Positions 15,414-23,547 of a stretch of 33,103 nucleotides of DNA are shown here, in pieces. The notes below the pieces were generated by a model. It saw nothing but the letters and a program-made list of their open reading frames with translations, was not told the DNA's origin and ran no database searches. Positions within the stretch are counted from its first letter, which is position 1; every line of letters begins with the position of its first letter. The stretch is taken from NCBI GenBank assembly GCA_936920195.1, contig CAKZHE010000119.1:1-33103 (forward strand), written 5' to 3'. A program made the translations under genes and the position numbers. The DNA is from an uncultured cyanobacterium (GTDB lineage Bacteria > Cyanobacteriota > Cyanobacteriia > Cyanobacteriales > FACHB-T130).

Positions 15414-15857
15414 CTATTCCCCCAGGTGGCGATATCCGTAAAAATCAATCCGATAATCAACGATTTGCACTCCCGTTTGGGCTTCAATTTGCTTGAGCAA
15501 ATCCGGGGGAATAGTTACGCGGACATCTAATATTTGTCCAGAATCCAAACAATTGATATGACTGTGGGAATCGCTGATATTGCCATATAAACGTCCTTCC
15601 GAACGTTCAATACACTCAATAATCCCTTGACTGGATAAGGCTTCTAAATTTTGATAGACAGAAGTATGACCAATCCCTTTGCCTAATCGATTTAATCGGT
15701 CGTAAATTTCTCTGGCTGATAGATGTTCCTTGGCTTGCCAAAGTAATTCTAAGATGAAACGGCGCTGGCGACTCAGACGCATCCCCTGAGCTTGACACCG
15801 ATGAAAGGCATCTTCTAAGGATTGAATAGGTTTAATGCCAACTTCTTCACTTTGCAT
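15414..15857 (-). CDS. Fur-family transcriptional regulator, probably FurC/PerR-like
   Basis: About 147 residues. An N-terminal winged helix (RLSRQRRFILELLWQAKEHL, then GHTSVYQNLEAL) is followed by a dimerisation domain with SDSHSHINCLDSGQILDV. The His-rich SHSHINC segment fits a regulatory metal site. The structural-zinc CXXC pairs of classical Fur are not present, only a single Cys in INCLDS. From memory, the sequence is closest to cyanobacterial FurC (PerR-type), which controls peroxide-response genes, but Fur and Zur assignments cannot be excluded. I chose the ATG at 15857 rather than a TTG at 15863. It is monocistronic, downstream of a terminator for the hemL side. Confidence 0.82.
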   Translation of the reverse strand: MQSEEVGIKPIQSLEDAFHRCQAQGMRLSRQRRFILELLWQAKEHLSAREIYDRLNRLGKGIGHTSVYQNLEALSSQGIIECIERSEGRLYGNISDSHSHINCLDSGQILDVRVTIPPDLLKQIEAQTGVQIVDYRIDFYGYRHLGE

Positions 15858-15983
15858 ATTCAACGCTCTTAATACTATTTGTTTTTTTGGGCGATCGCAT
15901 CTTAAACCAGTCCGATTGAAATCCCGGCTTTAAAACAAACTCGTTTCAACTTCATTCTACCAGAAGTCTACTCTCAATAGGCA

Positions 15984-16017
15984 ATAGAAAACCCGCTGAG
16001 TTTGCAACTCAACGGGT
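15984..16017 (-). terminator. Rho-independent terminator on the minus strand
   Basis: On the minus strand ACCCGTTGAGTT, loop GCA, AACTCAGCGGGT (one mismatch in an otherwise 12-bp stem) is followed by TTTCTATT. It would end leftward transcription from hemL before the fur-family gene. Confidence 0.7.
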
Positions 16018-16047
16018 AAGGAAGCTTCCCATTCTATGTTTCTAATC

Positions 16048-16121
16048 CAGGACTTAGGCATTTACTCCGCATATAGCGTTGATGGTGCGTTACGCTGCGC
16101 GGAGGTATTGCGTAAGTCCGG
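16048..16121. mobile_element. MITE-like element, family B, copy 3 (5-bp target duplication)
   Basis: Terminal repeats CAGGACTTAGGCA (left) and TGCGTAAGTCCGG (right). They are flanked by TAATC at 16043-16047 and 16122-16126. The interior differs from the other B copies and carries the GATGGTGCGTTACGCTGCGC module of the family C palindromes. Confidence 0.85.
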
Positions 16122-16183
16122 TAATCGTTCTTGGGGCGCGATAGCGCGTATGCAGAGCTTCGCACTAGGCTGTTGACTCTCGA

Positions 16184-16327
16184 TTAGGTTCCCAGGCAGA
16201 GCCTACCCAGAGCCTTTTGGCACCGTCGCCGGGACAATTCCCGCTTAGTGGACTTGCCAGAAATCTTTCCCTTGCGAATTCTGATCTCATGTCCGGTCGA
16301 GCGACCATGATACATTAGAAACACCAT
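16184..16327 (-). CDS. Small, very basic hypothetical ORF downstream of hemL
   Basis: A 47-residue frame starts at an ATG at 16327, only 26 bp after the hemL stop and on the same strand. It has an internal ATG at 16312 beginning MYHGRSTGHEIRIRKGKIS. It is rich in Arg and Lys with no membrane segment. Its last 8 residues run into a family A repeat fragment at 16187-16205, so the original C-terminus may have been longer or different. I do not recognise a family. It may be a real small protein or the residue of a larger gene. Confidence 0.3.
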   Translation of the reverse strand: MVFLMYHGRSTGHEIRIRKGKISGKSTKRELSRRRCQKALGRLCLGT

Positions 16328-16353
16328 CAGGTTTGATATACCAAACTGACTAT

Positions 16354-17652
16354 TTACAGGCTAGATAGGACAGCTTTAGCTGCTGCTAGCGTTTTGTCAA
16401 TATCAGCCTCAGTGTGTGCCAAAGAAGTAAAACCTGCCTCAAATTGAGAAGGTGCTAAATAAATGCCATGCTCTAACATTCCTCGATGGAAACGACTAAA
16501 TTTGCTCAAATCAGACTTTTTGGCATCTTCGTAATTGTGAACAGGACCTTTGGTAAAGAAGGAACCAAACATGGCACTGATATAACCACCACAGGCGGCA
16601 TGACCAGTTTCTTGGGCAATTTTTAAAAAGCCTTCAGATAACTTTTTGGTAATCTTGTCCAAATACTCGTAGGTTCCCGGTTTTTGCAACAATTCCAGAG
16701 TTTTGATTCCCGCTGTCATTGCCAAAGGATTGCCAGAGAGGGTTCCAGCCTGATACATAGGACCAGCGGGAGCTACCATCGCCATAATGTCGCGCCTGCC
16801 GCCGTAGGCTCCTACGGGCAAACCACCGCCAATCACTTTGCCAAGGGTGGTTAAATCGGGCGTAACCCCAAACTTTTCCTGCGCTCCACCGTAGGCAATC
16901 CGAAAGCCTGTCATCACTTCATCGAAAACTAACAGCGCGCCGTTTTCTTTGGTAATCACTCTTAATCCTTCCAGGAATCCGGCATCGGGGGGAATAAATC
17001 CCGCATTGCCCACCACTGGTTCCAAAATGACCCCAGAAATTTCGCCGGGATGTTCGGCAAATAGAGCTTTGACGGCTTCTAAGTCGTTGAAGGGAGCGGT
17101 TAACGTGCTGCTGGTGACAGCTTTGGGTACGCCGGGGGAATCCGGCAGTCCCAGGGTGGCGACTCCAGAACCCGCCTTCACCAAGAACATATCGGCATGA
17201 CCGTGGTAGCAGCCTTCAAATTTAATTACTTTTTCCCGTTCGGTGAAGGCTCGCATCAGCCGCAACACTGCCATGCAAGCTTCGGTACCAGAATTGACAA
17301 ACCGCACCATTTGAATGCTGGGGACGGCATCAATCACCATCTCTGCCAGGACATTTTCTAGTACCGAAGGAGCGCCAAAGCTAGTACCTTTTTCTAAGGC
17401 AGCTTGTAGCGATTCAATGACTTCTGGATGGGCATGACCGCAAATGGCTGGTCCCCAAGTGCCAACATAGTCGATGTATTGGTTGCCATCTACATCCCAG
17501 ATGTAGGCTCCCTGAACGCGGTCAAAAACAATGGGTTGGCCTCCCACGGATTTGAATGCCCGGACAGGTGAACTTACGCCCCCCGGCATCAGTGTTTGGG
17601 CAACAGCAAAAATCTCTTCTGATTTTGTGGTGTTTAAAGGGGTGGTACTCAA
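16354..17652 (-). CDS. hemL: Glutamate-1-semialdehyde 2,1-aminomutase
   Basis: This PLP enzyme makes 5-aminolevulinate from glutamate-1-semialdehyde, the last step of the C5 route to heme and chlorophyll. The 432-residue length is normal. The PLP lysine is K272 in [17 protein letters not shown]. Other family marks are [30 protein letters not shown] and the aspartate in [12 protein letters not shown]. The ATG at 17652 gives [15 protein letters not shown], a typical start. It is divergent from the ChaB-like gene across about 107 bp that must hold both promoters. A terminator lies downstream at 15984-16017. Confidence 0.97.
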   Translation of the reverse strand: MSTTPLNTTKSEEIFAVAQTLMPGGVSSPVRAFKSVGGQPIVFDRVQGAYIWDVDGNQYIDYVGTWGPAICGHAHPEVIESLQAALEKGTSFGAPSVLENVLAEMVIDAVPSIQMVRFVNSGTEACMAVLRLMRAFTEREKVIKFEGCYHGHADMFLVKAGSGVATLGLPDSPGVPKAVTSSTLTAPFNDLEAVKALFAEHPGEISGVILEPVVGNAGFIPPDAGFLEGLRVITKENGALLVFDEVMTGFRIAYGGAQEKFGVTPDLTTLGKVIGGGLPVGAYGGRRDIMAMVAPAGPMYQAGTLSGNPLAMTAGIKTLELLQKPGTYEYLDKITKKLSEGFLKIAQETGHAACGGYISAMFGSFFTKGPVHNYEDAKKSDLSKFSRFHRGMLEHGIYLAPSQFEAGFTSLAHTEADIDKTLAAAKAVLSSL

Positions 17653-17759
17653 TCCTGACTCCTTAAAAATTGGATAGTTAATCTCTGCCTATGGGTAGTG
17701 GGAAGTTTTCGAGAGCAGACTTAATCTGTAATTATCCTACTGAGGCAGCAAGAACTACC

Positions 17760-18020
17760 ATGTCGGACAAAACAAATCACAATGGGTCTGCCAGTGTACG
17801 CGATCGCTTTCCTCAAGAAGTTGAAGCTCTTTATCAGGCTGCCTTTCGCTCGGCACTGGACTGGTATGGGGATGAGTCCCAAGCTAGTAAGGTGGCTTGG
17901 CGAGCCGTCCGACACGCGGCAGCTAGTCTGAACAGCGATTTTGGTCAAGATTTCAAATTTTTGATTACATCCGAATATCAAGCCTCTCCGGTGTCTTCGA
18001 CTACCAGTTTGGTGAATTGA
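17760..18020 (+). CDS. ChaB-like small protein
   Basis: An 86-residue soluble protein. The region RFPQEVEALYQAAFRSALDW followed by VAWRAVRHAA resembles the ChaB fold: a Pro near the start, an aromatic-rich helix, then a VAWRAV helix. ChaB was named as a cation-transport regulator in E. coli, but its molecular role is poorly defined. I start at the ATG at 17760. An upstream ATG at 17691 in the same frame would add 23 residues and lies inside the divergent hemL promoter region. It precedes hisIE by 68 bp on the same strand. Confidence 0.6.
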   Translation: MSDKTNHNGSASVRDRFPQEVEALYQAAFRSALDWYGDESQASKVAWRAVRHAAASLNSDFGQDFKFLITSEYQASPVSSTTSLVN

Positions 18021-18088
18021 ACGACTGGACAGGAGATCTTCGCAGATCCAAGAATGATATCTTGAATAGGTAAGTTATTGCGACGGTG

Positions 18089-18739
18089 ATGTTCTCTCCT
18101 ATTTCCCCCACTTTGAACCAAGCTATCCCTATCGACCGCATCCGCTACAACGAACAGGGGTTAGTGCCAGCGATTATCCAAGACTGTTTGGATGGGACGG
18201 TGTTGATGATGGCTTGGATGAATCGGGAATCCCTGCAAAAGACTTTGGAAACGGGACAAACTTGGTTTTGGAGTCGCTCCCGTCAGGAGTTTTGGCATAA
18301 GGGGGCAACTTCGGGTCATTTCCAATTGGTGCGATCGCTCCGTTATGATTGCGATAGCGATGCTCTATTGATTGGAGTGGAACAGATAGGGAATATTGCT
18401 TGCCATACGGGAGAACGCAGTTGCTTTCATCAGGTAGAGGGGAAAGTTACCCCACCGCCAGCGGATGCACTATCAGAGTTATTTGCCGTAATTAAAGACC
18501 GTCGCGACCATCCTGCCGAAAGTTCCTATACTTGTAAGTTGTTGGCAGGGGGCGATAATAAGATTTTGAAGAAGATTGGCGAGGAATCGGCAGAAGTGGT
18601 GATGGCTTGTAAGGATGATGACCAAGAGGCGATCGCTGGTGAAGTCGCCGATTTATTTTATCATACCCTAGTGGCTTTAGCCTATCACGATGTTGATTTG
18701 CGGGATGTCTACCGCAAGTTACAAGAACGGCGAAAGTGA
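18089..18739 (+). CDS. hisIE: Bifunctional phosphoribosyl-AMP cyclohydrolase / phosphoribosyl-ATP pyrophosphatase
   Basis: This protein catalyses steps 2 and 3 of histidine biosynthesis. The HisI half (about 20-118) has [17 protein letters not shown] and [17 protein letters not shown], metal-binding RYDCDSDAL and the zinc cysteines C88, C105 and C112. The HisE half (about 128-216) has [18 protein letters not shown] and [14 protein letters not shown], the all-alpha pyrophosphohydrolase motifs. Both active sites look complete. The start is the ATG at 18089; the GTG directly before it at 18086 is in frame. It is convergent with the 338-aa unknown gene, with repeats between the two. Confidence 0.95.
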   Translation: MFSPISPTLNQAIPIDRIRYNEQGLVPAIIQDCLDGTVLMMAWMNRESLQKTLETGQTWFWSRSRQEFWHKGATSGHFQLVRSLRYDCDSDALLIGVEQIGNIACHTGERSCFHQVEGKVTPPPADALSELFAVIKDRRDHPAESSYTCKLLAGGDNKILKKIGEESAEVVMACKDDDQEAIAGEVADLFYHTLVALAYHDVDLRDVYRKLQERRK

Positions 18740-18796
18740 GGAATAGGAAACTCGATCAATTATTCCTCTAAATCTTCTAATTCTTCATCAAAATCA

Positions 18797-18850
18797 GTAG
18801 TTGAGCTTCAGCCCTCTCCGGATTAGGGCTGAAGCCCAACTACGAACTTT
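18797..18850. repeat. Palindromic repeat family D, copy 1
   Basis: GGGCTGAAGCCCAACTACGA and its partner arm GTAGTTGAGCTTCAGCCCT around a CTCCGGATT loop. It matches the core of the 31060-31182 element in reverse orientation. The outer CAATACGG-type ends are absent here. Confidence 0.8.
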
Positions 18851-18857
18851 TGCGTTC

Positions 18858-18893
18858 AATAATCTCAATAAACCCGCCCCCCCACAGCCGGAA
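18858..18893. repeat. Short dispersed repeat, family F
   Basis: AATAATCTCAATAAACCCGC followed by a C-run. The same string recurs at 32741-32765, and its complement-like arm GGGGCGGGTT is at 32708-32717. It abuts the 3' end of the 338-aa gene. Confidence 0.65.
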
Positions 18894-18901
18894 AATTCAG
18901 A

Positions 18902-19918
18902 TCAAACCAATATATTAGACAAATCCGCCGAAACTTCCCGCAGACGGTGTTTTAAAACTTGATTGGCCTCAAATCGCTTCTTAAACCTACCTGATAATTG
19001 CACCTCCTCCGAGACATATTCATTCCAAGATTCCCGCACCAATGTATCCACACTAATGCGAGCTTCCTTGGCACTTTGGTCTAAATATCGATAAGACAAA
19101 CTGCCATCGCCCATATCCAAACAAGCCCCCAAAGCAATTACCTTTTTAGAAGTGCCATTGCAGATGATTTTCCGGTTTTCTTGATTCAGCTTCTCGTCTA
19201 AAACTCTCAAGGTAAAAAACCAGTCATTAATAAACACTTGTTCCCGAAAATCATCCCCCACTTTAACGATCAACCGCTCCTGCAAGATATCCTTATAAAG
19301 AGTAGCTGGTAAAAATTTCTCATCCTCCAACACTTCAATATTGTAAGGAACAACAGGTCTAGCCACCTTTCCCGGTTGAGTTATCCACCCCAATTCGTGC
19401 ATTGGGTCAAAATTATCGACATTTTCCAACAACCAATATTCGGTACTGCCAATCGTAAACGGTTGAAAACGACTTTCTGCCAAGTCTACTTGGGTGACGT
19501 GCCAACCATTCCTTTCCCGGACAGTGGGAGCTAGACGCAACCATTGATAGGCAGCATAATAGGGTCGGTCTTTGGGAATAATGGTTAAACCTTCCACCCG
19601 CTCAAACTTGGAGCATTTTTGCTGAATAAAGTTTTTGATCTCGGCTAAAGTGCAGCCCAAAAACTCAATGGCAATCCGGAAATTATCGCTACCCCAATAC
19701 AAGAGATTGTACCGCAAGCGAATCTTTTTACTGTCGTTAGTCAAGTTAAACCAGAGGTCGGCAAATTGAGCGTAGGAATCAGGATTGATCAGATTTTCTG
19801 GCGAACCAGTTACTCTAAAATCAGATTTCAAAGCTTGAATTAGCTCCCGAATGGTGGAGACTCGAAAGTTATGGTCAACTGCCTGGGGTAAATACAATTT
19901 CAGGGTCAAATATTCCAT
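18902..19918 (-). CDS. Conserved-looking protein of unknown function, linked to protoporphyrinogen oxidase
   Basis: A 338-residue soluble protein. I do not recognise the family. It has no signal peptide, membrane segment or familiar catalytic motif. It is rich in aromatic and charged residues (for example NLLYWGSDNFRIAIEFLG and FINDWFFTLRVLDEKL). The C-terminus is basic and helical (SGRFKKRFEANQVLKHRLRE). The ATG at 19918 lies only 11 bp after the stop of the protoporphyrinogen oxidase gene on the same strand, so the two are probably one transcript. It may therefore assist tetrapyrrole metabolism, but that rests on position alone. The coding region looks normal and undamaged. Confidence 0.7.
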   Translation of the reverse strand: MEYLTLKLYLPQAVDHNFRVSTIRELIQALKSDFRVTGSPENLINPDSYAQFADLWFNLTNDSKKIRLRYNLLYWGSDNFRIAIEFLGCTLAEIKNFIQQKCSKFERVEGLTIIPKDRPYYAAYQWLRLAPTVRERNGWHVTQVDLAESRFQPFTIGSTEYWLLENVDNFDPMHELGWITQPGKVARPVVPYNIEVLEDEKFLPATLYKDILQERLIVKVGDDFREQVFINDWFFTLRVLDEKLNQENRKIICNGTSKKVIALGACLDMGDGSLSYRYLDQSAKEARISVDTLVRESWNEYVSEEVQLSGRFKKRFEANQVLKHRLREVSADLSNILV

Positions 19919-19929
19919 GTCTACTCTGA

Positions 19930-21369
19930 TTAGCTGGTGGCGGTTAAATATTGAGAGATGTTAGTGGCATTTTCTTGGGCGCGGCGCACGCAATCTCCCA
20001 GAGAAACACCGTCAATATAATTACTACACAGATAGATACCAGGCAATTGCTTCATTCCTGCTTCTATCTGTTCCAGTCGTTGTTGATGTCCGAGAGTATA
20101 TTGGGGAATGGCTTTTTCCCACAGATGGACGGCGAGAACTTTGGGCGAGACATCTTGAATTTGCAAAGTCCGGCGTAAGTCTTGATGAACAGTTTGGACG
20201 ATTTGGTTGCTGTTTAAGGTGGCGATTTCTAGGTCAGTGGCTCCCCCAATAAAGTTACTAAATACTTGCCATCCTGGGGGAGTGCGTCCGGGAAAGAGGA
20301 TAGAAGACCAAATTGTGCCGAGAGTACGAATCCCTTGGTTGCGGGGAATTAAGTTACCAAAACCTTTTCTGGGCTTACTGATGGCGGATTCTGGGTAGGC
20401 GAGAACGACGCAAGCCACTGGGGGATAGGGAATTGCGGCTAAAGCTTGACTAGCTTGGGCATTCAGGGGTTGGAGCAGTGCGGCGGTGGTATAGGCGGGG
20501 GTGGTGAGGGCAACTGTCCGCGCTTCTACTTGTTGTCTGCCTGTGGGGGTATCAAATTCGGCAATATAGGTTTGGTGGTCGGTGGGGCGCAACTGGACTA
20601 GGCTCCAGTTTAGTTTAACTGCTTCGCCTAGTTTGAGAGCGATCGCCTTTGGCAAAGCTTCTAATCCGTCTTTAAAGGAACCCAGTTCCCCCGGTCGCGT
20701 TTTGGGTAAATTGGGGTCTGGCTGAGGTCGAGATTTACCAGTTTTCTGCCGTTGCAAAATTGCCCCCGGCACTAATCCCCCGCCAATTTCTGCCATCTCC
20801 ACCACCCGACGGAAGGATGAAACCGCGCTTAATTGATTGACATCCCCGGCATAAACTCCAGAAACAAAGGGCGCAACTAATCTTTGGGCAACTTCTGCCC
20901 CTAAATGGCGATGGAAAAACTGAGCAATGGTTTCTTCTCCCGCTTGCTGAGACAAATGGGAACCAATAGCTGGCGGCACAAATCCCAAGGCTCCCACTAA
21001 GGCGCGGAGTTTGCCCAAATTACTCAGCAATCGACTGGTAATCGCTGCTGGGGGAGTCATGGGGACAGAATGCAGTTCCCCTCGCCAGTAAACGTAGCGC
21101 GGTAAGCGATGGTCTGCCAAAACTAACTCTGACTTGAGTCCCACATCGACGAGCAATTTCAGCAGTGCTGGGGTAGGGGCAAAACTGTTTGGCCCTTCTT
21201 CCCAAATAAATCCCTCAGCCTTATTTGTAGTGATGTTTCCGCCAATTCTGCCCTGGCTTTCGGCAACTAAAATTTGCCGTTGATTAGTTTGCAAATTGAA
21301 TGCAAGGCTGAGACCGCTGATTCCGGCTCCAATGATTAAGGTATCTAACACCTGGTTGGTTGTTGACAT
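19930..21369 (-). CDS. hemY: Protoporphyrinogen oxidase (oxygen-dependent, FAD)
   Basis: This flavoenzyme oxidises protoporphyrinogen IX to protoporphyrin IX, the last step common to heme and chlorophyll. It is also called hemG/PPOX in some schemes. About 479 residues. The N-terminal FAD-binding dinucleotide fold is DTLIIGAGISGLSLAFNLQ, followed by ESQGRIGGNITT and EEGPNSF. Substrate-domain marks are LVAPFVSGVYAGDVNQLS and GSFKDGLEALPKAIALKL. The C-terminal FAD motif is LCSNYIDGVSLGDCVRRA. I prefer the ATG at 21369 over an in-frame TTG at 21384. Many cyanobacteria instead use HemJ, so this is the plant-like type. It is co-directional with the 338-aa unknown gene. Confidence 0.93.
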   Translation of the reverse strand: MSTTNQVLDTLIIGAGISGLSLAFNLQTNQRQILVAESQGRIGGNITTNKAEGFIWEEGPNSFAPTPALLKLLVDVGLKSELVLADHRLPRYVYWRGELHSVPMTPPAAITSRLLSNLGKLRALVGALGFVPPAIGSHLSQQAGEETIAQFFHRHLGAEVAQRLVAPFVSGVYAGDVNQLSAVSSFRRVVEMAEIGGGLVPGAILQRQKTGKSRPQPDPNLPKTRPGELGSFKDGLEALPKAIALKLGEAVKLNWSLVQLRPTDHQTYIAEFDTPTGRQQVEARTVALTTPAYTTAALLQPLNAQASQALAAIPYPPVACVVLAYPESAISKPRKGFGNLIPRNQGIRTLGTIWSSILFPGRTPPGWQVFSNFIGGATDLEIATLNSNQIVQTVHQDLRRTLQIQDVSPKVLAVHLWEKAIPQYTLGHQQRLEQIEAGMKQLPGIYLCSNYIDGVSLGDCVRRAQENATNISQYLTATS

Positions 21370-21497
21370 GAGGCTGGCTGACAAGTCGCTAAAGAACGCT
21401 GGGCTGGTAAATATTCCATCCCACTATCTTTAACGATACCGCGAAAGTCCCCACCCTCGTAGATGCTGATGTTGCTGGCTTCAAAGCGGGAAGTAGT

Positions 21498-21722
21498 TTA
21501 AACAGGATGTTGGAAGAGAGTTTCTAGATAAACTCTGGCACAAGCCCGATAGCTTTGGGATGATTCGGGGGTTTTACCACCACCGTTTTGGAGCAGAAAT
21601 AGGGACAGAGCGGCAGCAAAAACTCGGTCTTGATCCCAACTGGGGTGGTTTTCTAGGTAGCTTTTAAGGGATTCGTGTAACTCTTCGGGGATTTCTGCCA
21701 GAATGCTGATGGTGGCGTTCAT
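21498..21722 (-). CDS. Small cyanobacterial protein, DUF2811-like
   Basis: A 74-residue protein starting MNATISILAEIPEELHESL, with an internal SWDQDRVFAAALSLFLLQNG helix. It resembles short cyanobacterial proteins grouped, as I recall, under DUF2811, with an arc/ribbon-like N-terminus. Function is unknown. The ATG at 21722 is clear. The same frame stays open for about 60 codons after the TAA, running into the start of the oxidase gene. That raises the possibility that the stop is recent, though overlap with real coding sequence can explain it. Confidence 0.6.
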   Translation of the reverse strand: MNATISILAEIPEELHESLKSYLENHPSWDQDRVFAAALSLFLLQNGGGKTPESSQSYRACARVYLETLFQHPV

Positions 21723-22019
21723 AACTATCTTTAGGATCTCAGAATAGTGAGTTTTGGCAGGTTGCAGGCTTTAAGATTGCCTGCCAGCTACATCGCTCTA
21801 CAGGTTGGTCGCATCATTCTCTGCTGAAAGGGGGTGGGGTTGTCAATGATGCAAAACTTTACAAATGAATCTAAATAAAAACCAAAGTCACGAAAGAATG
21901 AGGTTTTCAGGGCAATATTTTTTACATAACTTCACAAAAACTGATTTTTCTCTGTTCGGCAGGATGATAGGAGAGAAATCCCCAGACTGGGAGGAAAAGC
22001 TACTTGTGCCGTCTAAGCC

Positions 22020-22093
22020 TGTGGAAAACTAGGGAGTAATTGGGGAAAACCCTGGCAAGAGATGTGGAAATGGTGGGGAATCAGTGGGGAAAA
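22020..22093 (+). promoter_or_regulatory. Phased DnaA-box-like array (possible replication origin or DnaA-controlled site)
   Basis: One perfect TGTGGAAAA (complement of TTTTCCACA, the DnaA box known in Synechococcus) is at 22020. Near matches in the same orientation are TGGGGAAAA at 22041, TGTGGAAAT at 22063, TGGGGAATC at 22074 and TGGGGAAAA at 22085. Start-to-start spacing is 21, 22, 11 and 11 bp, so all lie on one helix face. An AT-rich stretch lies just to the left. Confidence 0.45.
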
Positions 22094-22406
22094 GACCAGG
22101 GAAAAATAAGAATTACTAAGTTTTGGCTAAGTAGAGATTAAGAAATGATAGGAAATGGAGGGCGATCGCGCTCCATTTCGCAATATATTTAACAGTATTT
22201 AGCCGTTTTTACTTGCGATCGAAAAGAAGGATTAAATATTCAACAACTAGATTTTTGCTCTGAAATTATCACTCACAGGTGATAGAAGAAAAGGTTGTTG
22301 ATAGGTTTGATGTCATGCTAATGGTAAAGAAGGCGATCGCATTGCCAAGCTAGAGTTTTGAGGCTGAAAGCAATGGGCGAGAGAATTTTTTTCCATCCAC
22401 TGAAGC

Positions 22407-22412
22407 TATAAT
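22407..22412 (+). promoter_or_regulatory. Candidate -10 element for map or its leader RNA
   Basis: An exact TATAAT about 200 bp before the map ATG. The region 17 bp upstream is T-rich (AATTTT) and is not a good -35. Transcription from here would place all the hairpins at 22432-22517 in the leader. Confidence 0.4.
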
Positions 22413-22431
22413 TCTTTTCTGCTCTACAATG

Positions 22432-22517
22432 GACAGGCAAGCTCCTCTTGTCTGTCGGTTAGCCATCCCACCTGCCCAAGTCTACTGAGTCTTTTTGCTG
22501 CCCATACTTGGGTAGCA
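22432..22517 (+). promoter_or_regulatory. Structured leader with mutually exclusive hairpins
   Basis: Hairpin 1 has a 10-bp stem, GACAGGCAAG/CTTGTCTGTC (22432-22456), with a 5-nt loop. Hairpin 2a pairs TGCCCAAGT (22473-22481) with ACTTGGGTA (22506-22514). Hairpin 2b pairs TGCTGCCC (22496-22503) with GGGTAGCA (22510-22517). Hairpins 2a and 2b share bases 22510-22514 and cannot coexist. It matches no riboswitch class that I recognise. Confidence 0.45.
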
Positions 22518-22609
22518 GTCACCCTAAACTATAGAGACACTCAGCCGCTGTCGGCCTTAACCTCACTCTACTTATTCAAGCAATCACCTTAGCCGTTTAT
22601 TAGTTTACA

Positions 22610-23437
22610 ATGAACATCCTTAGCAATCTGCTTTCTAAGTCTGCCCAACCCACCCGCGAAAAAAAACAACGCCGAGGCATTGAAATCAAGTCGGCGAGAG
22701 AACTTGAGATTATGCGAGACGCATCAAAGATTGTGGCAACCGTCCTCAAGGAAATTTCCCAAATTATTGCTCCTGGGATGACTACTGCCGATTTAGATGC
22801 CCATGCCGAAAAGCGCATCCGAGAGATGGGGGCTACTCCTAGTTTTAAAGGTTATCACGGGTTTCCCGCTTCCATCTGCGCCAGCATTAACAACGAGGTG
22901 GTACATGGCATTCCCAATCCTAAAAAAGTGATTCGGACTGGGGATGTAGTGAAAGTGGATACTGGAGCTTATTACCAAGGATTTCATGGCGACTCCTGCA
23001 TTACCCTGGCAGTGGGTGAAGTTACGCCGGAAGCTGCCAAGTTAATTCGAGTGGCAGAAGAAGCTTTATTTAAAGGGATTGAGCAAGTCAAAGCTGGCGC
23101 TTATCTGATGGATTTAGCTGGGGCGATTCAAGACCATGTGGAAGCGAATGGTTTTAGCATAGTAGAAGATTTTACTGGTCATGGGGTAGGGCGGAATTTG
23201 CACGAAGAACCGTCAGTATTCAATTTCCGCACTCGCGAGATGGCTAATGTGAAATTGCGAGCAGGGATGACTTTGGCAATTGAACCAATTTTAAATGCTG
23301 GCTCAAAATTTACCCGGATTTTGAAAGATAAGTGGACGGCGGTGACAGTAGATAATGCTTTGTCAGCCCAGTTTGAGCATACAGTGTTAGTGACTGAAAG
23401 CGGTTATGAGATTTTCACTGACCGCTCGAAGGTTTAA
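22610..23437 (+). CDS. map: Type I methionine aminopeptidase
   Basis: It removes the initiator methionine from nascent proteins. In the 275 residues the five metal ligands are D117 and D128 ([20 protein letters not shown]), H191 ([20 protein letters not shown]), E225 (LAIEPI) and E256 (QFEHTVLV), with the conserved substrate histidine H99. A 25-residue N-terminal extension rich in Lys and Arg precedes the catalytic domain, as in several cyanobacterial copies. The ATG at 22610 fits. No strong Shine-Dalgarno is visible. A terminator follows at 23450. The long structured leader suggests regulated expression, which is inference. Confidence 0.96.
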   Translation: MNILSNLLSKSAQPTREKKQRRGIEIKSARELEIMRDASKIVATVLKEISQIIAPGMTTADLDAHAEKRIREMGATPSFKGYHGFPASICASINNEVVHGIPNPKKVIRTGDVVKVDTGAYYQGFHGDSCITLAVGEVTPEAAKLIRVAEEALFKGIEQVKAGAYLMDLAGAIQDHVEANGFSIVEDFTGHGVGRNLHEEPSVFNFRTREMANVKLRAGMTLAIEPILNAGSKFTRILKDKWTAVTVDNALSAQFEHTVLVTESGYEIFTDRSKV

Positions 23438-23449
23438 TCGGTGCAGAAT

Positions 23450-23497
23450 AAAAGGCGATCGCTCTTTAAGATTAAAGTAGAGCGCGATCGCTTTTTT
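23450..23497 (+). terminator. Rho-independent terminator after map, built from two HIP1 sites
   Basis: AAAGGCGATCGCTCT pairs with AGAGCGCGATCGCTTT across a 13-nt loop with a 2-nt bulge, followed by a T-run. It lies between map and the LCMT-type gene. Confidence 0.8.
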
Positions 23498-23547
23498 ATT
23501 CCCTTTCCTGCCTTCATGGTTTTCCTATTCAACCAGGAATCAACTCA

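Larger units (their letters stand above)
21723..22609. other. 887-bp non-coding gap upstream of map
   Basis: No credible gene in either strand. The left part (21840-21960) is AT-rich. Positions 22020-22093 carry a phased run of DnaA-box-like 9-mers. A TATAAT hexamer is at 22407-22412. Positions 22432-22517 can fold into strong hairpins before the map start. Confidence 0.75.

Noticed and set aside
22432-22609. Identification of the map leader as 6S RNA, SRP RNA, tmRNA or RNase P RNA
   Set aside because: No conserved sequence blocks of these RNAs (for example the SRP GGAAGGAAGCA loop or a tRNA-like end) are visible.
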